Below, one piece after another: positions 38,888 through 51,066 of a stretch of 64,000 nucleotides of DNA. The DNA is taken from positions 1,394,219 to 1,458,218 of the forward strand of contig NW_006768765.1 of assembly GCF_000204055.1 (NCBI RefSeq), in the 5' to 3' direction. The notes beneath the pieces are model-generated. The model saw nothing but the letters and a program-made list of their open reading frames with translations. It was not told the DNA's origin and ran no database searches. Every line of letters begins with the position of its first letter. Position 1 is the first letter of the stretch. Source of the DNA: Melampsora larici-populina 98AG31 (lineage: Eukaryota > Basidiomycota > Pucciniomycetes > Pucciniales > Melampsoraceae). The position numbers and the translations under genes were made by a program.

Positions 38888-41661
38888 TTACTTCTGGCTT
38901 TCTATATCGCCTCCAGATTGACTAGGTAGATCTCTATACTCTGCGCTGGTGGAAGTTAATGATCTTCCTAGTATATCTTTGCGAATATCTGAATTGATGC
39001 TGTCTCCAAAAAGTAAATCTATTTCTTCCAACGACTTGCCTTTGGTCTCTGGATAGAAAAAGAACTATGTTTGGATCGAAGGATCACAAAGCAAAATGTT
39101 GTGGTTAGAAATAAGTGATTCTGCCTGCTCACTGAAGAGCTCGAGGAAGGGACAGCTTACCATGATGGGTACGAAGGAGAAGTTGAAGACCATGAAGATC
39201 AGATACACCTTCCAACCGCTGAACACGTGAATAAACTGTCAGTTATAAATTGCACTCGGAATAATGATGAAGACTTACATGTTGTCAATGGCAGGAGGAA
39301 AGACCTCCACGACAGCAAACTACACAGCCACATTTGTGATTCATGTCAGCTTGAGATGACGTATCATGGGAACAACTTGAACTTTACGAACATTGATGAT
39401 CCAATTGCAAGCCGTAGCAAGAGCCGTCCCTTTGCCCCGAATACGGAGCGGTAGTACTGATGAGTCATAAATTGCCAAAAGCAAAGTTAGTCATCGTGTT
39501 GCGATTTAGATATGTTCGAAGGATAGAAAAATGCATACCTTCCGGTGGGTAGACCCAAACTGTGATTCATCATGATTGGAAAAAGGTAGGAAAAGATAAA
39601 TCTGATGAGAACGTTTGACTTTTTTTACGGAGCGGGACTTGATTGTTTTTGGGGATTGGCATTTGATATCAACACTAATCTGACTTACCAGTGGCTTGAA
39701 AACCCGTGGTGAAAGCACCCATGTATAGAAAACAAAGTACGGCTGCGGCAACTCCGTACTCGTACGAATGAGCAACTTTATCTTCTATTTGTTTGATGAC
39801 CCCTGAAAGAACGGCAAAGACGCATCCCATGAAAAAGGTTGAGCTGATAAGTAATTTTCGTCTGCCTATGGTATCAATCAAAAACCTGATGAGGATGGGT
39901 AGTAGAATGTAAGCGTCGGATGAGATCATGAAAGTATATACTGAAGGTTGTGTTTTTGATTATAACTGACCATGGGATAAAAGAAGCGGCGAAGAACCAA
40001 GTAAAGAGGAATCCAGACATGAGACTAGCCATGTTCGCTGAGAAACCAACAGAGTTCGCAAAGATAAAGTTTGCATAGTAGATGATGCCTGTATTGTCGA
40101 AAAGATTATACCATTCATGAGATGGTCAGCTCACGGATAGCAAAAACACGTCAGGAATTTGTTTAAAAAGTGAATAACGTAGAACTAACCGTTTATTCCG
40201 CCCAATTGTTGAAAGAATTGGACTGAACATGCGATTGCGAGTCTCCGTCTAGTTGAGAGTCCATCATTTCTAAACATCTCACGGTACCCTGATACCTGTA
40301 CAGATTTCTCATATGCAACATTGGATTCCATCTCTCTGTACTTCGCCTGAACAATTTCGTCGTCAGCTGCTCTGGCTTCCAGGCGGGCCACAACCTTTAT
40401 GGCCTCGGACGAATGACCATGGTACAATAGCCAACGTGGTGATTCGGGTACGATGAAAGTCAATACAAGTATTGGAACAATGAGGATCCTAAAGTCCATA
40501 TATCAAAGTGAGTATCAGAAAGTCGCAGGTTAATGAAGTGGATGAAATAAAGTGGATAAGATACAAACAATTGGAATCCGATTGGGAATCTAAACGTGAT
40601 CTCCCCGTCAAAAGCTCTGGTCATACCGTAGTCCTATTTGATTGTAAAAGGCGTGGCCGGAAGAGGAAACGATCAAGTGTGGATCAGTCTTTTATGCATA
40701 TGGATCAGCGAGCAATATACAAGGCGAGTCCGAAAGGAGACGACAGCCGGTGTAGATCGCGTGCAACCGCATCATGGGAGGGACTTGATATATATAAAAA
40801 GTAGAGATAGATGATTTATTTGCACTTACAATCCAATAACTTAGAAAGATACCGAAATTCAAAGTCGAGAGCTGCGCGCATGCGTCTGAACAACAAGAAC
40901 TATTATCAGGCGCATTTCCAAGATTTCCAGTATATATTTTTAAGTGATGAGCAAGATAATTGATACTCACAACGACCTCGGCTAGCTTTGGGACTAAATT
41001 CAGCTTGTAGGACTGGGGCAGTGGAGTTGATGCAACCTGTTTTACCCGTCGAAATGTGAAATTGTTAGCAGAGGGGACATTCACATAGACACATGTTACG
41101 AATAGTTTTTCATCATTGGAATCTCACCCATGCCGATACCACTTACGACCCTACCAATGATCATTTGTAGGCGCCCAAAGGCAAAAGTCTGCAAAAGAGC
41201 TCCTACAATCATCCATAGAGAGCCCAACCTCAGCATATTTCGTCGTCCTAATCGCTCCCCAATGGCGAATGTCAACAGAGCACCGGCGAAGCATCCAATT
41301 TCGTAGATTGCCACGATTGTGGAGCTGATCAAGTCATTCGGGCTTCAGGTTCCAGGACGTACAGATGATGCTTACCGAAGCACCAAGATGGACGTGCAAG
41401 GTTGATGGGGCCACACTACTCACAGAGCACTGCCTGTCGGACTGTCGAATACACGGTTCCATGCTGGCGACCCGGTTAATCCTCCTAGAACGCCGGTTGA
41501 ATTATTAGCATTGAGTGAGGTAGATCAAGAACTCAAATTCGAGTGCAGCTCAGATTCTCCTCACCGATTACACCGTTGTCATAACCAATCAGCATGAAAC
41601 TCAATGCTGTCAAGGTCGAAACTGTCAGAATCAGCGCTTGACCCTGTAATCCTTCAAGCAT
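38888..41661 (-). CDS. MFS sugar porter (hexose transporter type)
   Basis: Minus strand from ATG 41661 (MLEGLQGQALILTVSTLTAL, then LIGYDNGVIGGL) to TAA 38888-38890, with about ten short exons. Sugar porter signatures are clear: IGERLGRRNMLRLGSLWMIV after TM2, IIGRVVSGIGMG, DYG...FRFPIGFQ, PESPRWLLYHG at the end of TM6, FFQQLGGINGIIYYANFIF in TM7, DTIGRRKLL after TM8, PPEVLPLRIRGKG, and the terminal PETKGKSLEEID. Twelve membrane spans are expected. It carries a monosaccharide across the plasma membrane, probably with protons; the substrate cannot be read from the sequence. The C-terminal tail is Ser-rich and hydrophilic. Membership is certain, exon limits approximate. Confidence 0.9.
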
Positions 41662-42896
41662 ATTGGATTTATGCGAAGGGATGCCTGGAGTTTCCTTGCG
41701 AGATTCGAATGGATAGCAACTGATAAGCCGAATCTACGATATAAACCAGCCTATAAACCGAGACTTTGAGGTTTGAGATACGGTCCAAGGCCGAAATAAT
41801 TGGACGATGATATTGGTTCAGTAGTTGCGTTTTGGATGAAGCGAAGTGCAGTTGATAGCTTTCAAGAGCTGGCCAGAGTACACAAATGAGAAATTGATGT
41901 CCGATGCTTGACGCCAGGCCTGATCGATGTTCCACAGACAATGTATGTGATCTGTATGGAACAGGATCTTGTCAGATCGTGACAAGTTATGGATTTCAAA
42001 CCCTCAGAAATAGCAGAATCTCAGAGTAGACGGACGAAAGGGAGCGAGGTATTGGCTGATGTTGTAGCTCCGTGGGAGCAAGTTGAAGAGCTGAATGAGA
42101 AAGATTAAGATCCTCGGACCACTGACCAAATTCGACGTATTTCTCAATGCGGAGTCTACTAAGTTCAAGAGTGAATTTTGCTGTAAGTTGAACAAGAAAT
42201 AACTACAGACTTGGAAATTTGACCGAATGGCTTTGAAACTGTGGAGGCAGGAAATACAAACAGCACGACCAAATCAGGAAGTTATCTCATTTGATTTCGA
42301 TCGCTTCACTTTTATCAGCGATTACTAAACGCTGCTTTGAAATCGCTGTGCAAATCTTGTTCGTTAAAACCTCGTGAGAGAATGGCGAATGATGAACGAT
42401 GGGAATAAGATATCATCTCGATTCTCAGCTCTCTTTTTGTCTTGTTGTCTTCACATCCTAGAAAGGTTTGTGTAGTCAAACGAGGTCAAACGTGCAACAC
42501 AACAAGGCATCGCAACCGGCATTACACAACCGCAGCTAATTTAGCTGGTCCCTTCAGAATCATGCTGCTGACGTCGGCCAATCGACGGGGTCATCGCTTT
42601 GGCCGAGCAGTAGTTGGGATTAGTATAGTGGCTGTGCGGAACTTACAGACAAGACGACCGAAGAGGATCGAGAGCATGCTACTTATAGTAGTCGGTAATC
42701 GCATGTGGCATAGCAGGGCCTAGCCACTCGATCCTCATTCGAACAACGATGTGGATAACCCTTCAACTTCGCTCCATGATATCACGGCCAATCGTGGTCT
42801 TCATGGTTGCGTGGCTTTGGGTTTCACCATGTCACCCTCAATGCCGAATACGTCAAACAATTGGGAAAAAAACCAAGTGACCGGGTGGTCTAAAAG
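41662..42896. other. Intergenic upstream of the sugar porter
   Basis: Contains the sugar porter promoter side. Short frames (for example 42442-42723 plus) have no motif. Nothing further recognised. Confidence 0.4.
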
Positions 42897-43238
42897 CTAT
42901 GTTTCCTTATGAATCACGTTGCGATAATACATAGTCAAGGTTTCTTCTTCGCGGTGGGAGGAGTCCTTCATCACACCTCGCGCCATGAAAACTTCTGAAA
43001 CTGATGATTGACACGAACTGCACATGCTTCTGCAGCGACCTTCAAGCAAACAAAGGAACACAACTTGGAAGCCTTGATCTTTCTCCTCTATTTCTACTCG
43101 AGGGAGATCAGTTTCCTGCTCGACCATACCTTGCATTCTTTGCAGTACCACAGTGGCCCCACCAAGATAGTTGAACCCTGAGTGTGCTTGTCGGGCCTCG
43201 GGAGTCGGTGTGGCCATTATGTGCTCAACCAGGCTCAC
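42897..43238 (-). pseudogene. Short ORF with weak resemblance to a RecQ zinc-domain region
   Basis: The 113-codon minus frame contains VLQRMQGMVEQETDLPRVE and FQVVFLCLLEGRCRSMCSSC. The order (IQRM)VEQE, VV.FCL, CR, CxxC parallels the segment [18 protein letters not shown] ... [14 protein letters not shown] ... CDNC of the full RecQ gene at 33-38 kb. The match is short and I cannot score it; it may be a fragment of a RecQ-like gene or chance. Confidence 0.25.
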
Positions 43239-43446
43239 CCTACACCAGCACCCTGTTTTGTGGAGGTGCTAAACCGTACCATAGCACCCGTCACTGAATA
43301 TATACCCAAATGTTCTGGGTGACATCTTTATACCCCCAAAGAACCAAATTTTGGTGATCAAAGTTTTGTGATAGAATCACCAAACCAAACATTCATCTAT
43401 GCTCGCAGGTCTTTGCCAAGAGCTGATGCCATTGCCAAGTCCACCA

Positions 43447-44218
43447 TTATACTATAACCCAAGGGTCTTGATTTTGGATACAAACAAAATCAAAGAAACA
43501 GCTCGAACCAAATGATATGTCGACGTATGGTGGTTTACATATTTGAATATAAACATGGTATAGGTTTCCTTTATACATATCCTCTAGAAGAGCAACTGCA
43601 ATTTCCCAACTCACCCATGTCCCTTTCACAGAATACATTCGGAGATTTGCAATGTGTTGCAAACCCCAAAAGCCTATGTTGCTGAACCATCTGGTACTCA
43701 TTAGGTTGGGATTGAAGAAAAAAAATCAAACAGAAGATCATAAAATAGCAAGAGCAGGATCTAACATGCATGTGAATCACTATGGCAGCCACATACATAC
43801 CCCACTCACAAGTTATATGCTTGATTCTACTGCCCTGATTTGGTGAAAAAGCCTGACCTTAGACATTGTGGTTGTCTTTGCAATGACCATCTTCCCATAA
43901 AAGCTTTGCCTGATCCACCTCCTTGACTAGGTAATATTCTTGAAAAAGAGGCGACTTTGGGATTGTAAGACCTACAACTGTGGAGGTATGAGTATCATTT
44001 GCCATATGTGTTCTGCTCATATATACCAAATCTAAACCATCAAAGCCACACTTGACAAAACTATGGAAACTGGCGAGTGACTGGAATACTGGCGTCAACT
44101 TACATGCCACCACACAATTTGTTTTACCACAACAATCTCCTGAATGAGGAATGATAGCAGATGGCAAATAATTGTAATATGTATCATGGTTTGGGCCTGT
44201 GGATGTAGACTTTTTCAT
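43447..44218 (-). pseudogene. Unassigned coding relic (possibly F-box/LRR-like)
   Basis: Two minus frames, 44218-43859 (starts MKKSTSTGPNHD, includes SGDCCGKTNCVVACKLTPV) and 43701-43447 (includes GFWGLQHIANLRMYSVKGTW), could be exons of one gene, but no junction restores a long frame. The second resembles a leucine-rich repeat of the kind seen at 50.7 kb. Weak evidence. Confidence 0.25.
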
Positions 44219-45269
44219 GATCCTTCATACCTCAATAATTCATTGAAGATACGAAATCATGGTTCTTGCAATGTATAAAAGATTGGCATCACCAGAATTT
44301 GAAATCACAGGCACTGAACGACAGGTCCACAGGTGGTGAATAGAGTAGCAGCAGCAGCTCAAGATATTTGATTTGGAGCTACAATTGCTAAACCTCTGGG
44401 GTCATCTCATGCTATCTGTATTTATATTGTTGGGAATGTCTGTCCAGGAGCGATGGGATGAAATAACTTTTTTGTCCTTGGGAAGGCCCTGATATTCTTT
44501 TAAATTTGTTTACAAAGAATCACCAATCTATTTTTATTCTGCTGCATTAAACACTGACCCAGATACTTTCAGCAGAGGATTTTCTTACATTGGGCGCCAG
44601 ATGAGATGTGAATTCATTTTTTCTGGAAATAAATTGAAGGGGTCTTAATGGTATGTTTCCTAACTTGAGCATGAGTATCATTGACTCCTCATCCAGTTAA
44701 AATGATTCTTAAATTCCATCCTCCATACAAATCATGACCTTACTAATAAACATTTTGATTTCGTATCAATACTTTTTGATAGACCCCAGGCAAGTTGGCA
44801 TCAATGTTTCTTATCACTTCTTCAGAATTGCCAAAAAATCAAATGGTGACCCGCATTTGAGAGCCAAATATACGTAAATTGATCAACAAAAGTTCTGGTT
44901 CAAGGTTGGGGAAGTACGTTCTGATGTTATGACTCTTGATCCGCGGGCTGATTTAAAGCCCTGTTCCGTCTACCGGGACCGTAGCCTGATCCGAGTCCGG
45001 AGTCCGGAGTCCCGAAATGAAGTTCAAGTTTTACTTCTCGATCACAATTTGGTCACTGTATCATCACTCACTCGATCGATCGATAACGACATAACCATCT
45101 CGAAAATCATTAAGGCCACGAAAAGAAATACCCCATAAAACCTACGGGAACTCACAAGACCTCAATACATTCAAGGCCAAAGTGCCCACTTGCTTATTTA
45201 CTCTTGAAATATTACGGGGCTTGCCGATAGAGATTGAAGGAGATCTTGCTTCAGATCTTTTGCGAGAAA
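44219..45269. other. Intergenic upstream of ALG10
   Basis: No gene supported. A small GC-rich patch at 44,935-45,010 contains three tandem 7-bp copies of AGTCCSG (44,994-45,014). Confidence 0.4.
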
Positions 45270-47443
45270 ATGGATTACAAACAAACACAATCTCTCACAT
45301 CTTTTGTGGCCATATCCGCTTACGTCGCCGCTATAGTACTCATAAGTGGTCAATTCAACGAGCTGGTTCCTGAGCCTTATATGGTCTGTGTTTTTGGATC
45401 TACCACCTTGAAGCACACTTTTTTTATAAAAAAACGTCCGGTGACGTCATGCTTTCCCGGGCAACCTATTTGTGTGGAATCTGTGGAATTATAGGACGAA
45501 ATCTTCCATGTTAAACAGGCGAGGACGTATTGCCAAGGACAATGGCTAGAATGGGATGACAAAATTACGACGCCTCCTGGATTGTAAGTCATTTTTCACT
45601 TGACTTCAGTTTGATAAGCTATTTTTAACAATTGCTTACTTTTTTTTGTCTTCGTAGATATCTTCCGATCGCAATCCTTCATCATCTTTTACCTTATTGG
45701 TTTACATGTTCAATAAATGGACTTCGATCAATGAATGCAGTGTTACTATGTATTTTACCATGGCTGAATAGTAGGATATTATCTCATTTTCGAAAGACTC
45801 CTTATCCACCTTATCCAGGTGTAAAACCAAGGGTCCGATTTTTAATCCCAGAAGATGATATTATTTTGGAAGCCATCGTGATCTCCTGTTTTCCAATCGC
45901 CTACTTTTCCGGATTTTTATTTTATACCGATATCGCCTCATTGGTATCTGTCTTGGCTTGTTACGACCAGAGCTTAACCGGCCATCATATCACGGCAGGT
46001 TTAGTAAGTTATTTACTCATTTTACAGCTTCATTGCCTCGGATACAAAGGTTTCTAACGAGATTTACAACGGAACACTTGCAGCTAGGTCTCCTAAGCTG
46101 CACCTTTAGACAAACAAATGTCATCTGGGTTGCCTTCATTGCTGGTTCAGCCCTATTGGCTCAATTCAAACCAATCCCAACGACCCCAGGAGAAACAGTC
46201 AAATCTCCTACTCTACAACCTCAACCGAAACTCTTCAATCCGCCTTTGATGGATTCTTCTTTACGTGTGCATCTTAAGGTTTCTTATAACTTTCCCCTTT
46301 TTTCCTTGTACAATTTTTCAAGTTACGTAGCTGATCACTTCGTACTGGTCGGATTGAAATAGTCGATGTTCCAAAGTCACTGCAATCCTTGCTGATTAAT
46401 ATTCGACTGGATTTTCCGGCAGTATGCTTGGTCATGCTACCTTACCTGTCCGTTATGGGGTGCTTCATGGCATTTCTGATTTGGAATGGTGGTATTGTCT
46501 TAGGTAAGAAATGTCTACTGAATTGAGATGTATTGATCACAGCAGACATTTCCATCAATTTGATGTATGACTTGACTTACAGGAGACAAATCGAGTCATG
46601 AAGTCATTGCCCATGTTCCCCAAGTTTATTATTTTGTCGGGTTCACCGTGCTTTTCTTCGCGCCACTCGTGCTCGACAGACTACTTTTCAAGCGATCTCT
46701 GCTAAGGTTATGTCAATCGTACAGGTAAGAATGCTCCAGCTCATTACACGATTATGAACCTTTCCCTTGCTTACTTGTTTTGTCTTGGTTCAAATTCTAG
46801 TTCAGTGCTCAAGTCTATCATATCATGTGTGGTCATGATTTGGACGGTCTATAAGTTCACGTGCGTTGATAACTTGCTTTCGGTATCATCAGCACATCCC
46901 TAATAAAAAGATGAGTAAATGATGTGTGACAGTTACGAACACCCATTTATTCTGGCCGATAACCGTCACTACGTGTTTTATGTCTGGCGAAGAGTGTTCA
47001 AGTTCCATTCAATCGTCAAGTATGCTCTTGTACCGGGTTACCTATTTGGTATGAGACTTCTTTGGGAACGACTTGGTGAGTTCATTTGGCATTTCGATTT
47101 GAAAAGTTTTGAATGCTTTGATCTGATCTCAAACTTGAAATTGGTTATAGCCCGGTCATATACCACCACCTTACTTCTGATGGTCTTCTATGCATTTGCT
47201 CTTATCCTCACTCTCGTCCCTTCGCCTCTTATCGAACCTCGATATTTCCTCATTCCATATATACTTCTTCGACTTCATATCCGACCAGTCATTGAGGAGT
47301 CAAGGACATGGTCCATTCGATTGATTGGCGAAGGAAGTTTATATGGTATTGTAAATGCCTTCACGCTTGGTATGTTTCTTTATCGGCCTTGGAAATCTCA
47401 GCCAGGCGAGTGGGAAGGGACATGGCAGCGGTTCATGTGGTGA
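45270..47443 (+). CDS. ALG10: Dolichyl-phosphate-glucose alpha-1,2-glucosyltransferase (DIE2/ALG10)
   Basis: Starts at ATG 45270 ([20 protein letters not shown]) and stops at TGA 47441-47443. Exons begin 45270-45383, 45495-45583, 45658-46003 and 46084-46278, followed by about four more. ALG10 adds the third and last glucose to the dolichol-linked Glc2Man9GlcNAc2 in the ER lumen. Hallmarks: [69 protein letters not shown], and the hydrophobic C-terminal part with [20 protein letters not shown]. Many membrane segments are visible, as expected. The acidic and PGLY motifs of the first luminal loop are intact. The junction around 46,279-46,365 is not certain. Confidence 0.92.
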
Positions 47444-48302
47444 CTTGGATGTTGCTTCTGTTGATTTGGGTGATGGAGTAGAAGACCAACGGTACATATT
47501 GTTGTATTAATGACTGTTTCAAAGTTGAAGGAAACTACTAGCGATGAACAGGCTACTTGAAAGCATGAGATTCAAATCCGCATTGTACGTGCAAAGTACA
47601 TAAATGCTTCGTCTTTTATAATAGTTCTCAAACCAAACTTGCGTGACCGCAAGAATTTGCCAAATGAGACCGCTTTTGACAGTGATGGGCGGAAACACTT
47701 GGCCAATGGATGGACATTTTGACTTTTGGGTTGAGTCTAGCTTGTCTTGTGATTATTGGACCTTGACAAAATTACCATTCCAGCCTTCTTGATAGCATGC
47801 TTAAGCGTCAGACCTCAGACCGAGGCATGTCACCAAGGTCTCAACAATTGGGGCTGCTGTGCGAATAAGCGTTTTATGTGCGCAAACTGGAGAAAGGTTA
47901 GGGTGCTGTAACTCTTGAGCTCAAACTACCTCGATCAAGACTAGTCTTAGCTTAACAGTCTTGGTTTGAACGATATCCACCCCTTGAAGCTTCATTGCGA
48001 AGCTCATTAAGAGCAATGTTTTTCAATCATGGAGACACCACCGTCATATCACTTCTTTCCCAAAATTCATCCACATTGTATATCTGACGTACAAGGTCTG
48101 TGCAAATACAAGCATCTATACGATAACCGAAGGAGATAAAAAATGATAGAGTTCTTGCTGACTGGTTCTGCCTGTGATGTGCTCAAAGGATACACACAAG
48201 CTGTACCACAAAGCACACGATAATTTTGTTTGTAAAGAATTCATAGGTCTTGTTATTTTGTTTTTAGGTTCTTGATTGCAATGATAATTTGATTTCCGGG
48301 TT
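47444..48302. other. Spacer between convergent ALG10 and IRC22-like genes
   Basis: 3' flanks of both genes; no coding frame, repeat or RNA gene recognised. Confidence 0.45.
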
Positions 48303-49423
48303 TCAGCGTTTCCTCCTTCGAGCCTTAGAATCCGTTCCACTTAAATTATCTTCACCTGCACTTTCAGCACCAGATGAAGCTGCGATATAAGATCCTGATT
48401 TCTTAGAACCTGGACGTTGTGAATGAGTAGGAGGAATCCAATCCGCTTCATATCGACCACCAGTTGGAGTTGAAATCTTAGGAGCATTCGAAATCGCTTC
48501 TACAGGGTTTCGAGCTTTTTCATTACTTTTGCCTCGTCGACCAGCTGCGTTAGATGAGTATGAATTCAACACCATGTAGCCTATTCCGCCAACGGTCGAT
48601 AAGATGATGACATAAAGAAGGATTCTAAAATGTGTTCACAAACCAAACATAAACTCCAAGTCAGATTAGTCATCTCTTTATCAGTCTTATCTTCGAACAT
48701 CTGTGGATGACATACAATTGAGGATCAAACCATCTAGTAGGTGGCTCAGTGATAGTCACCGTAGAATCATAAGCCAATGAACGTTCTTTTTTACGAGAAT
48801 TAACAGCAGACCATTCAACCCAAATCTTGAGATTTAAATTTCCTTCTCTTTGTTCAGCGCTAAAGTGATAAGGTATACTATAAGCTTGAGTGTTTGGTGG
48901 GAGAGTTCTTTTTGAGGGAGTTGGGTTTCCCTGTCGATATGATTGAATTCAAAGTTTGAAATGAATCAAACGCAAGTTACAAGAACTGATCAGCTTCCCT
49001 GATAATTCAATGAAATCGAACCAAGCGCATGCTGCGGTTGGATTGATTTCATTTGCATCTGTTGGATGTGAGACTGACCTTTCTTAACAATTTTTCCTTT
49101 CCACCTAATTCTCTAAACTCATTCCAAACTGAATGAATCCTCAAGACGTCAGCAACTGGGTCCTTTCCGTGATTCTGTAATTTAAGTCTAATTACAAGAA
49201 GAGCATTTTCAAAAGTCAGCAAAACCATGAACCTTGTACCCTGATGAAACTTGATAAAGTAAACTTACATCATTTTATTAGGTTGACCATTGAAGACGAT
49301 TCCAAATTGATTCTCCAAAGGGAATGAAGCTGAGATTTCGACATTTTCAGGGGTGAGAACTGAGAATGCAGAGGGTAGGAAAGGGACGAGAAGCACGGTG
49401 AGAAGTAGACTGAAGGGGAACAT
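48303..49423 (-). CDS. IRC22: IRC22/TRAP-alpha-like ER membrane protein
   Basis: Minus strand from ATG 49423 to TGA 48303-48305, with about four exons. It begins with a signal peptide (MFPFSLLLTVLLVPFLPSAF), followed by a luminal beta-rich domain (VEISASFPLENQFGIVFNGQ; LRLKLQNHGKDPVADVLRI; SKRTLPPNTQAYSIPYHF; LNLKIWVEWSAV; STVTITEPPTRWFDPQL), one membrane span (LILLYVIILSTVGGIGYMVL) and a basic cytosolic tail ending KARRRKR. This layout and the EPP...DPQLI.LY segment match the translocon-associated protein alpha family, called IRC22 in fungi. A role in ER protein import is known for the family in animals and inferred here. Confidence 0.75.
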
Positions 49424-49923
49424 GATGTCTTTGAGGTGGATGTGTTCTTGACGGTAACTCTGGTGTCGATCAATCTGATTTTCTCTTCGGCATCAGAAAG
49501 AGTGATCGAAGGACTGCTACGTGTAATATAACTCACTACTAAGATACTGTACTCCTATCATATCTTACTACCGGGTACATTCCACCACTCATCCTCTTCT
49601 GATTCTCAACTGCAAGACAAACTACATAGACAAAGCAAGATATTTCATGGAAGTGAAGGCGGCCTAAGAAAACAAGGCATCACAGGAATACTGGGATTTG
49701 TTCAGGCTTGAAAGAACTTGTGGAGTTTTTCATAGCAATTCAAAAAAGAACAGGGCTGAATAGGGTTGAATGGTTTAGCCACAATCCACACATATGGCTC
49801 CCAATCCTGACATGATCAGGGTGCGGAATCAGCATGCCTTTATGAGGTGTTGGAGTGCGCCTATGCGCTACAACAAGTCACCATCGAAGTTCTTTTGTTC
49901 CAACATCAAAAGTAAACAGCTTC

Positions 49924-51066
49924 ATGACGATCACATACACCAGCATTCCGAATAGCCCAGATCGGCCACAGACCTCACTCAAACGTGGTTGGCTTCCGAT
50001 CGAACTCCAGTCTCAGATCGTGGAAGTCTTCTTCAATCGACTATTTTTCGATCAAGAGTGGCAACCTGCATGGCCTGAAAGCATAGCCACCAACCCCTTC
50101 CTTTCGCAACGGTCTACCTGCGAACTCCTCGGCTTGCGATTGATTTGCAAAAGTTGGGCCCTAGCAGTCCCTCCCATCTGCTTCCGCACGGTTTGGTCAT
50201 ATGATCACTCCACTGGCTCCATTGGCTCCATTGGCGCATTAACAAGCCCAGTGTCGTTGCTGGATGCCTCGTACTTCTTCAAGCGGCTTGCATTCAAAGA
50301 CGTATGGTTGTCGAAGTCAGAGTCCGAAGAATTTCTTCGCAAGCAACGCTACCGTGATGTACTCGGGTGACGCCCGTTTCTCGAACACGCAGACATGTAG
50401 CTCCAGAGCTGATGCCATAATCCACGATAACCACGGATCGGGTGATAGAACTGATCAAGTGAATCTGTCAGAACGCAACAGAGCTTCATCTGACAGTGAC
50501 TAGCTCAATTCTGATTACCACAACACTTGTGAAAGTTGTGTAAAACATCAAAAGTCTTAAAACACTGAATATTTAAGGGGGAGGCCAATATCAAACACAT
50601 GGTGGCCATGATGCGCAAGCATTGTCTGATCTTCTTGCTGTTACTCCCAACCTCAAATGCTTAATCCTGCACAACTGCAAGCTGGAAAATTTTGATGTTG
50701 TAATCCACAACCATTTCAAAACTAAAACATCTTGCCCTCATTGATTGCTTATGGACTAAAAACCTCAAAGCAATTGTGAATATATGTGCTCTGGCCACAG
50801 ACAATTTGAAGTCTTTTGGGTTTTGGATTGGGGACCCTGATTTTGCTCACATGAACAATTCTTGGGCATTGGCAACAATATTCCAATCCAGCCTGAAGAC
50901 AAGTGAAGTTCTGTCATATAGCTCAATTATGGATAACTTGCCATGGGAGATTGTTTGTCTTGAATCTCTGCAACTTGGAGTTTTACAGGATTTGAACCAC
51001 TCTCAATATGATCCAGATGAACCTGTGGGGTGTTGGCCAATCTTTTGGTACTTTTTTGGAGATTGA
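49924..51066 (+). pseudogene. F-box/LRR-like gene, apparently broken
   Basis: From ATG 49924 the frame gives about 148 residues to TGA 50368-50370, including GWLPIELQSQIVEVFFNRLF and LLGLRLICKSWALAVPPICF, an F-box-like helix pair with the usual LRLVCKSW core. Downstream, leucine-rich repeat sequence continues: LKCLILHNCKLENFDV at about 50,655-50,705 and ISKLKHLALIDCLW and NLKAIVNICALATDNLKSFG at 50,717-50,820. The two LRR pieces lie in different frames with no room for an intron between them, so at least one indel has occurred. More fragments may extend to about 52,220. F-box/LRR proteins choose targets for SCF ubiquitin ligases. Confidence 0.6.
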
